The position numbers were made by a program, and so were the translations under genes. Positions 15,663-21,814 of a stretch of DNA of 23,406 nucleotides are shown here, one piece after another. The stretch is taken from NCBI GenBank assembly GCA_902783765.1, contig CACZSB010000053.1:1-23406 (forward strand), written 5' to 3'. Source of the DNA: an uncultured Lachnospiraceae bacterium (GTDB lineage: Bacteria; Bacillota; Clostridia; Lachnospirales; Lachnospiraceae). Each line of letters begins with the position of its first letter. Position 1 is the stretch's first letter. Below the pieces are notes generated by a model that worked only from the letters and a program-made list of their open reading frames with translations, was not told the origin of the DNA and did not search any database.

Positions 15663-16551
15663 ATCTGTCTCCCGGGGCCGGATGGGTCTCTGCCCACAGT
15701 TTATTGGATAATTCAGCGAATTGTTCAAGGCTTAACCGTTCACCCCGAATGGCCGGATCCAGGCCCATCTCCGAAAGGGCAGCGGCCACCTGTTCCCGCT
15801 TTAAAATGCCGGGGGCCCCCGCCGTCAGGGCGTTGGAAAGCATCTTCCGCCGTTGCATAAAGGCGGCCCGGATCAGAGAAAAGGTCCAGGCCCGGTCCCG
15901 CAGCTCGGGGGCCGGGCGGCTCCGCTCCGTTAAACTCACCACCGCGGAAGAGACCCGGGGTTGGGGAATAAAGGCCGCCGGCGGTACTTCAAAGGCCAGC
16001 CGGGGGTCCGCATAATACTGGACGCTTAAGGACAGGGCCCCATAGTCTTTGCTGCCCGGGCCCGCCGCCATCCGCTCTCCCACTTCCTTCTGAACCATAA
16101 CGGTTATACCGGAAAAAAGCGTCTGATGTTCGAAGAGCCGCATCAGAATCGGGGTGGTGATATAGTAGGGCAGATTGGCGGCCACCTTCACAGGGCCCTC
16201 AATGGCCAGTTCCCGGAAAAGAGCCGGCAGATCCTGCTTTAGCACATCCCCCCAAATAAGCTGTATATTGGGCCAGGGGGCCAGGGTTTCCGCCAGCAGG
16301 GGGGCCAGCTTTCGGTCCAGTTCCAGGGCAATCACCCGCCGGGCCCGACTCCCCAGATACTGGGTCAGGGTGCCGATGCCGGGGCCGATCTCAAAAACCG
16401 TATCCTCCTGGCCGATCCGGGCCGCCTCTAAAATGCCCCGGGGCACCGCCGGATCCACCAAAAAGTTTTGGCCATAGCCTTTTTTGATAAAAAAGCCGTG
16501 GCGCTCCAGCACACTTCTTGTCCGGTCCCTGTCAGCCAGGTAGGGTTCCAC
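15655..16551 (-). CDS. rsmA: 16S rRNA dimethyladenosine transferase RsmA (KsgA)
   Basis: RsmA dimethylates A1518 and A1519 in helix 45 of 16S rRNA late in 30S assembly. The 298-residue protein has YGQNFLVD (26-33), the SAM motif FEIGPGIGTLT (53-63), the acidic ELD (77-79), GDVL (101-104) and the catalytic NLPYYITTPI (126-135), followed by a helical C-terminal domain. The start is GTG at 16551, with GGAGG 9 nt upstream inside the end of tatD; the genes overlap by 20 nt. The usual Firmicute order tatD-rnmV-rsmA is broken here because no rnmV lies between them. Confidence 0.95.
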   Translation of the reverse strand: MEPYLADRDRTRSVLERHGFFIKKGYGQNFLVDPAVPRGILEAARIGQEDTVFEIGPGIGTLTQYLGSRARRVIALELDRKLAPLLAETLAPWPNIQLIWGDVLKQDLPALFRELAIEGPVKVAANLPYYITTPILMRLFEHQTLFSGITVMVQKEVGERMAAGPGSKDYGALSLSVQYYADPRLAFEVPPAAFIPQPRVSSAVVSLTERSRPAPELRDRAWTFSLIRAAFMQRRKMLSNALTAGAPGILKREQVAAALSEMGLDPAIRGERLSLEQFAELSNKLWAETHPAPGDRCE

Positions 16552-17359
16552 GAATCATTTCCTCCGGGCCCAGACGATAAAAACGCCGGGCATTCTCAAA
16601 AGTCACCTGCTCCACGGTTTCCTCATCCAGCCCCTTGAGCCGGGCGATTTCCGCCACCACCTTTGTCAGCATGCGGGAATCGTTCCGTTTGCCCCGAAAG
16701 GGTTCCGGCGCCAGATAGGGACAATCCGTTTCCAGCAGTATCCGTTCAAGCGGCATATATTGTACCACTTCTTTCAATTTTCGTCCATTCTTATAGCTGA
16801 CCACGCCCCCGATGCCCAGAAAATGTCCCATGTCCAGATAAATCCGGGCCATTTCCTTTTCATAACCGAAGCAATGATGCACCAGGGCCAGATCCTTTCC
16901 TCCGGCAGTCTTGATTATATCCAGGGTATCCGCCGCCGCCTCCCGGCTGTGAATCACCCCGGGCTTTCCCGTCTCTTTCATAAGGGTCAGCTGAAAATCG
17001 AACCACTTTTTTTGTAAAGGCCGGGGAGTTTTGTTATCGTAAATATCCTCCCCATGATAATCCAGGCCAATTTCCCCCACTGCAACACAGCGGGGATGGG
17101 CCAGATACGCCCCAAGCCGCTCCCCGGCTTCCTTTTCTCCCAGGGTCTCCAATTCCTTCACATCATCGGGATGCACCCCGGCGGCGGCCCAGATAAAAGG
17201 CCACTGCTCCGCCAGCTGAAGAGAGGCTTCCGTCCCCTTTAAAGTGGCGCCGATATTCACCAGCCCACCGATGCCCGCCCCGGGCAGTTCCGAAAGCAGG
17301 GCCTTTCGATCCTCTGAAAAACGGGGGTGATCGTAATGGCTATGGGTGTCAAAAATCAT
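16532..17359 (-). CDS. tatD: TatD-family metal-dependent hydrolase
   Basis: This 275-residue TIM-barrel hydrolase belongs to a family of 3'-5' DNases/RNases used in DNA repair and quality control. Metal ligands are visible in the expected order: HSH (residues 6-8) in FDTHSHYD, Glu96 in GEIGLDY, His137 in VIHSRE, His161/His162, and Asp212 in ETDCPYLAPEP. The ATG at 17359 gives the usual MIFDTHSH beginning; its promoter would start transcription near 17377, after the earlier in-frame ATG codons at 17383 and 17524. It heads the 12-gene minus-strand run and overlaps rsmA by 20 nt. Confidence 0.93.
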   Translation of the reverse strand: MIFDTHSHYDHPRFSEDRKALLSELPGAGIGGLVNIGATLKGTEASLQLAEQWPFIWAAAGVHPDDVKELETLGEKEAGERLGAYLAHPRCVAVGEIGLDYHGEDIYDNKTPRPLQKKWFDFQLTLMKETGKPGVIHSREAAADTLDIIKTAGGKDLALVHHCFGYEKEMARIYLDMGHFLGIGGVVSYKNGRKLKEVVQYMPLERILLETDCPYLAPEPFRGKRNDSRMLTKVVAEIARLKGLDEETVEQVTFENARRFYRLGPEEMIRGTLPG

Positions 17360-17383
17360 TTTATTTCCATCCTTTTCGCCCAT

Positions 17384-17412
17384 ATCATAACACAGTGCCG
17401 GCAAGCTGTCAT
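17384..17412 (-). promoter_or_regulatory. Promoter of tatD and the minus-strand run
   Basis: ATGACA (17407-17412) and TATGAT (17384-17389), each one base from consensus, are 17 nt apart on the minus strand. The expected start is about 18 nt upstream of the tatD ATG. Confidence 0.6.
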
Positions 17413-17439
17413 CCCGGAAAAGACTTTGAAAAACAGCTT
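17403..17439. promoter_or_regulatory. Candidate operator pair in the divergent promoter region
   Basis: AAGCTGT (17403-17409) and its inverse ACAGCTT (17433-17439) are about 30 bp apart centre to centre, close to three helical turns. The left arm overlaps the tatD -35 box and the right arm is about 20 bp before the -35 box of the TAXI operon. It could be a looped or paired regulator site, but a 7-bp inverted repeat can arise by chance. Confidence 0.25.
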
Positions 17440-17458
17440 CCGATTTTTTGAAAATAAA

Positions 17459-17488
17459 TTGACAAATCGGAGTACTCTCTGCTATTAT
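17459..17488 (+). promoter_or_regulatory. Promoter of the TAXI-TRAP operon
   Basis: A perfect TTGACA (17459-17464) and TATTAT (17483-17488) are 18 nt apart. It gives a 5' UTR of about 75 nt before the binding-protein ATG and is the best consensus match in the window. Confidence 0.75.
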
Positions 17489-17506
17489 CCTAGGAAACGA
17501 ACGCAG

Positions 17507-17543
17507 CTTTATATCCTGTAGCACCCTGTTACGGAAGATAAAG
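17507..17543 (+). promoter_or_regulatory. 5' UTR hairpin of the TAXI mRNA
   Basis: CTTTAT (17507-17512) pairs with ATAAAG (17538-17543), TCC (17514-17516) with GGA (17533-17535), and GTA (17518-17520) with TAC (17530-17532), leaving a 9-nt loop: 12 bp with small bulges. It starts soon after the predicted transcript start and ends before the AAAGGAG site, so it may stabilise the mRNA or influence translation. I do not recognise a known riboswitch. Confidence 0.5.
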
Positions 17544-17569
17544 CCAGCGATACGAAAGGAGCGAATTTT

Positions 17570-18538
17570 ATGAAGAAATTAGTGGCAATCCTGATGGTTT
17601 GCGCCATGGTTCTGGGTCTGGCTGCCTGCAGCAGCGGTACCTCCGACGGCACCAAAGGCGGTGCCAAGCTGACCTTCAGCACTGGCGGCGAACAAGGTAC
17701 CTACTACGGCTTCGGCACCGTGCTGGCCGGTAAAGTGAGCGACAAAACTGCCACCAAGGTCACCGCCATCACCTCCGGCGGCTCCAAGGCCAATATCGAA
17801 GCCATGGGCAAGAACGATGCCCAACTGGGCTTTGTGCAGTCCGACGTGGCTGCCTATGCCAACCAGGGCACCCGTCTGTTTGAGAAGGCTGACACGTCCT
17901 TCTCCACCGTTGCCGCTCTGTACATGGAGCAGGTGCAGATTGTTACCCTGAATCCCGACATCAAGTCCGTAGCGGATCTGAAGGGCAAGAGCGTATCCAT
18001 CGGCGCTTCCGGTTCCGGCGTGTACTTCAATGCTGTTGACGTATTGGGTGCTTACGGTATCGATGCAGACAAGGATATTAACCCCACCTACCAGTCCTTC
18101 GGCGATAGCGTGGAAGCTCTGCAGGATGGCAAGATTGACGCTGCCTTCGTGGTGGCCGGCGCTCCCACCACTGCCGTGACCTCTCTGGCTGCTACCAAAT
18201 CCGTTTACCTGGTGAGTTTGGATGAGGAGCATATCAATAAGCTGACTGCCGAATCCCCTTATTACAGCAAGAACATCATTCCCAAGGATGTGTACAACAC
18301 CCCTGAGGATATAACCACCGTGGCTGTTATGGCCGTGGTCATTGCCCGGAACGATGTGGCTGAAGCCGATGTATACAACTTCATTTCCGCCATCTTCGAG
18401 AACAAGACTGAAATCGGCGGTGCCCACGCCAAAGGCAAAGAGCTGGATCTGAACTTTGCGGCCTCCTACGGCTCCGTGTCTTATCATCCCGGTGCCGTGA
18501 AGTATTTCACCGAAAAGGGTGTCAAAACCGCAAAATAA
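17570..18538 (+). CDS. TAXI-family TRAP transporter solute-binding lipoprotein
   Basis: This 322-residue protein captures the substrate outside the cell and passes it to the TRAP permease encoded next. It has a lipoprotein signal (MKKLVAILMV..., lipobox LAAC with Cys20 as the lipidated residue) and the TAXI-type mature start LTFSTGGEQGTYYGFGTVLA (34-53), followed by AITSGGSKANIEAM, DLKGKSVSIGASGSG (136-150) and a C-terminal lobe to residue 322. TAXI proteins are often thought to bind glutamate or other dicarboxylates, but the ligand here is not shown. AAAGGAG lies 8 nt before the ATG. Codon choice is less GC-biased than in the neighbouring genes, as often seen in highly expressed genes. Confidence 0.94.
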   Translation: MKKLVAILMVCAMVLGLAACSSGTSDGTKGGAKLTFSTGGEQGTYYGFGTVLAGKVSDKTATKVTAITSGGSKANIEAMGKNDAQLGFVQSDVAAYANQGTRLFEKADTSFSTVAALYMEQVQIVTLNPDIKSVADLKGKSVSIGASGSGVYFNAVDVLGAYGIDADKDINPTYQSFGDSVEALQDGKIDAAFVVAGAPTTAVTSLAATKSVYLVSLDEEHINKLTAESPYYSKNIIPKDVYNTPEDITTVAVMAVVIARNDVAEADVYNFISAIFENKTEIGGAHAKGKELDLNFAASYGSVSYHPGAVKYFTEKGVKTAK

Positions 18539-18549
18539 TCTATTTTGCC

Positions 18550-18588
18550 CAGGGTGTCGTGCCGGGCGCTTTCCGGCATGGCACCCTG
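18550..18588 (+). other. First intercistronic hairpin of the TAXI operon
   Basis: CAGGGTG (18550-18556) pairs with CACCCTG (18582-18588) and the stem continues to 16 bp with two G-U pairs around a 7-nt loop. It begins 12 nt after the binding-protein stop. No T run follows, so it is more like a 3'-end stabiliser that blocks exonucleases than a terminator. Confidence 0.65.
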
Positions 18589-18592
18589 AATT

Positions 18593-18651
18593 AAAAGCCG
18601 CAGAGCAAATGATCTCTGCTCTGACCGGAGCTCATTTGTCCTGCGGCTTTT
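18593..18651 (+). terminator. Second intercistronic hairpin, possible partial terminator
   Basis: An 11-bp outer stem AAAAGCCGCAG/CTGCGGCTTTT (18593-18603, 18641-18651) encloses CAAATGA/TCATTTG and GCTC/GAGC, about 22 bp in all with small internal loops. It ends in TTTT on the plus strand and, read in reverse, also in TTTT. It lies 33 nt before the permease ATG and may cut transcription so that binding protein outnumbers permease. Confidence 0.65.
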
Positions 18652-18684
18652 CCATTCACACGGATTCTCGATAAGGAAAACAAT

Positions 18685-20661
18685 ATGGGTAAGAAAAAAC
18701 TAAATTCCGTTCCCGAGACGGTCAATGAAGACAACAGCCTGGACGTTGGCACTGCCGCTGACGTTGAGGCCATAATGAAAAAATACGACAATGAGTCCAA
18801 CACCCGCATTTGGGAAGGGGTTCCGGCGCAGATTGTCCGCTGGATCAGTGTTCTCTTTTCTCTATACTGCATCATTGTCACGCTGTTCAGTAAAGAAATG
18901 CCGGAGATTCGCCTGACCCGTTTTCTGGGCTTCATCGTGATTATCGGCTATCTCTACTACCCCATTAAGAAAGGGATTCAAAAGGTAAATTACCTGCCTT
19001 GGTATGATATCGTCATCATGATTTTGGGCTCATCCCCTTTCTTCTATTTCGCCTTAAATGCGAAAAAAATCGTGTTCGAAGCCACTTCGGTGACGGATAA
19101 GTGGTATATGGTGGTGATGGCTATCCTATCCATTTTGGCTCTGATGGAACTCTGCCGTCGCTGTGTCGGCATTCCCATTCTCTGCGTGGTGGGGGCCTTG
19201 CTGATTTACACCTTCTCCACCGTCCGCTTCGGCAAGGTGATTTACGATTTGTTCTACACCACCACCGGTGTCATGAACACCCCCATCAATGTCTGTGCAA
19301 AGTATATTGTGGTATTTATCATCTTCGGAGCTTTTCTGGAAAGGACAGGCATTTCCGCTTTCTTCATCGATCTGGCAAACAGCCTGTGCGGCTCCAGTGC
19401 CGGCGGACCTGCCAAGGTGGCCGTGGTATCCTCCGCGCTGTGCGGCATGGTGTCCGGCTCCTCCGTGGGGAACACGGTGACCACCGGTTCTGTGACCATC
19501 CCCATGATGAAGCGCTGCGGCTACAAACCGGAGTTTGCCGGTGCCGTGGAAGCGGCCTCCTCCACCGGCGGCCAGATTATGCCTCCCATTATGGGTGCAG
19601 CTGCCTTCCTGATGGCAGAATACATGGGCGTTCCCTACGGCACCGTGGCTCTGAAAGCCATTTTGCCCGCCGTACTGTATTTCCTGGGCATCTATCTAGC
19701 GGTACATCTGGAAGCCCGTAAGCTGAATCTGAAGGGCATTCCCAGGGAAGAACTCCCTAAGTTGCGGAATCTTCTTCCCAAGATGTATCTGCTGCTTCCT
19801 CTGGTGGTGCTGGTGGTGATTGTGTCCACTAATATGCTCACCATGCAGATGGCAGCTACCATTGCTATTTTCTGCTGCATTTTCGTGGGCTTGCTGAACA
19901 AAGACAACCGGCTGAGCATAAATAAGATTGTCGAAGCTCTGGAAGCCGGCGGCAAGGGTTCCATCACCGTAGCCGTGGCCTGCGCCATGGCCGGTCTGGT
20001 GGCGGGCTGCATTACCTCCACGGGTCTGGCCTCCGATTTGATTCGGGTCATCGTTCAGGTGTCCGGCGGCAAACCCCTCATCGCCCTCTTCCTCACCATG
20101 CTGTGCTGCATCGTGCTGGGCATGGGCGTTCCCACCACGGCCAACTACTGCATTATGGCGGCCACCTGCGCCCCTATTCTGATTGATCCCCGCATTGGGG
20201 TTCCCTTGGTGGCGGCCCACTTTTTCGTATTCTACTTCGGTATTGTGGCGGACATCACGCCGCCGGTGGCACTGGCTGCCTATGCGGGTTCAGCCATTGC
20301 CAAGGCGCCTCCCATGAAGACGGCCTTCAATGCCACCCGGATAGCCATCGCAGCCTTTATCGTGCCCTATATTTTAGCCATGAATCCGGCCATGGTTTTC
20401 GAGTTTGAAGGAAGCGGCTCCGTGGTGTTGGAGGTTGCCCTGATTGTTGTTTCTTCCATCCTGGGCATCTTTGGGGTGGCAGCCGCCCTGAACGGCTTCC
20501 TCTTTAGGCCTATTAACCCCATATTCCGTGTGGTTCTGGCCGCCGGCGGTCTGTGCATGATGATTCCCGGCATGCTCACCGATGTGATTGGCCTGGGCTT
20601 GGTGGCCGCTGTGGTGGCATTCCAGAAATTGGGCGTCAAAAACAACGAAGCCGCAGCATAA
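18685..20661 (+). CDS. Fused TRAP transporter permease (DctQ-like plus DctM-like)
   Basis: The 658-residue membrane protein combines the small and large TRAP subunits, as is usual for TAXI systems. A polar cytoplasmic N-terminus (about 1-48) is followed by a four-helix DctQ-like part (about 50-180) and a DctM-like part with many helices. The large-subunit signature includes GPAKVAVVSSALCGMVSGSS (241-260), VGNTVTTGSVTIPMM (261-275) and SSTGGQIMPPIMGAAAFLMA (292-311), and a later GMGVPTTANYCIMA. It uses an ion gradient to import the solute delivered by the TAXI protein. AAGGA lies about 7 nt before the ATG. A strong terminator follows, so the operon has two genes. Confidence 0.94.
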   Translation: MGKKKLNSVPETVNEDNSLDVGTAADVEAIMKKYDNESNTRIWEGVPAQIVRWISVLFSLYCIIVTLFSKEMPEIRLTRFLGFIVIIGYLYYPIKKGIQKVNYLPWYDIVIMILGSSPFFYFALNAKKIVFEATSVTDKWYMVVMAILSILALMELCRRCVGIPILCVVGALLIYTFSTVRFGKVIYDLFYTTTGVMNTPINVCAKYIVVFIIFGAFLERTGISAFFIDLANSLCGSSAGGPAKVAVVSSALCGMVSGSSVGNTVTTGSVTIPMMKRCGYKPEFAGAVEAASSTGGQIMPPIMGAAAFLMAEYMGVPYGTVALKAILPAVLYFLGIYLAVHLEARKLNLKGIPREELPKLRNLLPKMYLLLPLVVLVVIVSTNMLTMQMAATIAIFCCIFVGLLNKDNRLSINKIVEALEAGGKGSITVAVACAMAGLVAGCITSTGLASDLIRVIVQVSGGKPLIALFLTMLCCIVLGMGVPTTANYCIMAATCAPILIDPRIGVPLVAAHFFVFYFGIVADITPPVALAAYAGSAIAKAPPMKTAFNATRIAIAAFIVPYILAMNPAMVFEFEGSGSVVLEVALIVVSSILGIFGVAAALNGFLFRPINPIFRVVLAAGGLCMMIPGMLTDVIGLGLVAAVVAFQKLGVKNNEAAA

Positions 20662-20681
20662 AAACCATTATGACTCTCAGC

Positions 20682-20711
20682 GGGGCATCCACGGATGCCC
20701 CGTTCTTTTTT
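20682..20711 (+). terminator. Intrinsic terminator of the TAXI-TRAP operon
   Basis: A perfect 8-bp stem GGGGCATC/GATGCCCC with loop CACG (20682-20701) is followed by GTTCTTTTTT. It lies 20 nt after the permease stop. Confidence 0.9.
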
Positions 20712-20719
20712 GCTGGCGG

Positions 20720-20748
20720 TAGACAAGCACCCTTATTTATGCTTAAAT
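20720..20748 (+). promoter_or_regulatory. Possible promoter of yhaM-rlmD
   Basis: TAGACA (20720-20725) and TTAAAT (20743-20748) are 17 nt apart just after the terminator. The match is moderate; it would leave a leader of about 100 nt that includes a small TTCCG/CGGAA hairpin at 20818-20833 before the ribosome binding site. Confidence 0.35.
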
Positions 20749-20856
20749 ATCTTCAAGATGATCCGCGCCGGACGTCTCCGCTCCTCTGTAGCACACCAAT
20801 CTGCTGAGGACAAAGCATTCCGGCATTTCGGAAATAGAAGGAAGGTAGTCTTCAAT

Positions 20857-21795
20857 ATGTATTCCATAGCAAACTGGCGGGAAGGCGATCAGATCAGCGA
20901 TATTTATTTGTGCCGCAGCAAAATCGTGGGCAAAACCAAGAACGGCAAAAGCTATTATTCCCTGAGCCTTCAGGATAATTCCGGCAGCGCCGACGGAAAA
21001 ATCTGGGACCTGTCCAGCGGCATCGACCACTTCGAGGCCCTTCAGTATATTCGAGTGGAGGGAGAGGTGCAGCGTTACCAGAATGCCCTGCAGCTGAATA
21101 TCCGCCGGGTCCGGCTGGCCCGGGAGGGAGAATACGATCCGGCGGATTATATTCCGGTGAGCCCCTATCCCATTGAGGAAATGTTCGAAAAGCTGCTGGC
21201 CACCGTTCGCAGCATATCCCATGGGAGCCTTCGGGCCCTGCTGGAGAGCTTTTTTGTGAATGATGCCGCCTTTGCCAAGGCTTTTAAGGCCCATTCCGCC
21301 GCCAAAAGCGTGCACCACAGCTTTTCTGGAGGCCTTTTGCAGCACACCCTGCGGGTGGTGGAGCTTTGCGAGGATTATTGCAAAAAATATCCCATGATCA
21401 ATCGGGATCTCCTGCTGACCGGGGCCCTGTGCCACGACATCGGCAAGGTTCGGGAGCTTTCTCCCTTCCCCGCCAATGATTATACGGACGAGGGACAGCT
21501 GCTGGGCCATATCGTGATCGGGGTGCAGATGCTTTCCGAAAGGATGGCCGGAATCCCCGGCTTTCCGGAAAATGTTCGGAATGAGCTGCTTCATATCGTG
21601 CTGGCCCATCACGGGGAGTTTGAATTCGGCTCCCCCAAAAAGCCGGCCCTTTTAGAGGCCCTGGCCCTGCATTTGGCAGATAATACCGATGCCAAGATTC
21701 AGCTCATGTGTGAGACCTTAAGCGATACCGGCGCCCACGGCTGGCTGGGCTTCCAGAAGTTTTTGGATTCTAATGTGAGACGGACGGAGATGTAG
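20857..21795 (+). CDS. yhaM: 3'-5' exoribonuclease YhaM family protein
   Basis: The 312-residue protein is close to the usual YhaM length. An N-terminal OB-fold (about 1-88; GKSYYSLSLQDNSGSADGKI at 30-49) is followed by an HD phosphohydrolase domain with His163 (LLQH), His193-Asp194 (GALCHDIGKV), His251/His252 (LAHHGEFEFGSP) and Asp275 (LADNTDAKI). YhaM degrades short RNA and single-stranded DNA from the 3' end in Firmicutes (family knowledge). I chose the ATG at 20857, preceded by GAAGGAAGG, because MYSIANWREGDQI matches the family start; the frame is open to 20695 but that part overlaps the terminator. rlmD follows after 19 nt. Confidence 0.92.
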   Translation: MYSIANWREGDQISDIYLCRSKIVGKTKNGKSYYSLSLQDNSGSADGKIWDLSSGIDHFEALQYIRVEGEVQRYQNALQLNIRRVRLAREGEYDPADYIPVSPYPIEEMFEKLLATVRSISHGSLRALLESFFVNDAAFAKAFKAHSAAKSVHHSFSGGLLQHTLRVVELCEDYCKKYPMINRDLLLTGALCHDIGKVRELSPFPANDYTDEGQLLGHIVIGVQMLSERMAGIPGFPENVRNELLHIVLAHHGEFEFGSPKKPALLEALALHLADNTDAKIQLMCETLSDTGAHGWLGFQKFLDSNVRRTEM

Positions 21796-21814
21796 GACTG
21801 AAGGAAAACCGTTT

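Noticed and set aside
17579..18487. 302-codon minus-strand frame over the TAXI gene
   Set aside because: It mirrors the codon pattern of the real gene; the protein is an implausible Gly/His-rich chain, and the plus-strand gene has promoter, leader and lipobox.
20743..21612. 289-codon minus-strand frame over yhaM
   Set aside because: It is antisense to an intact YhaM with OB and HD motifs and has no start signals of its own.
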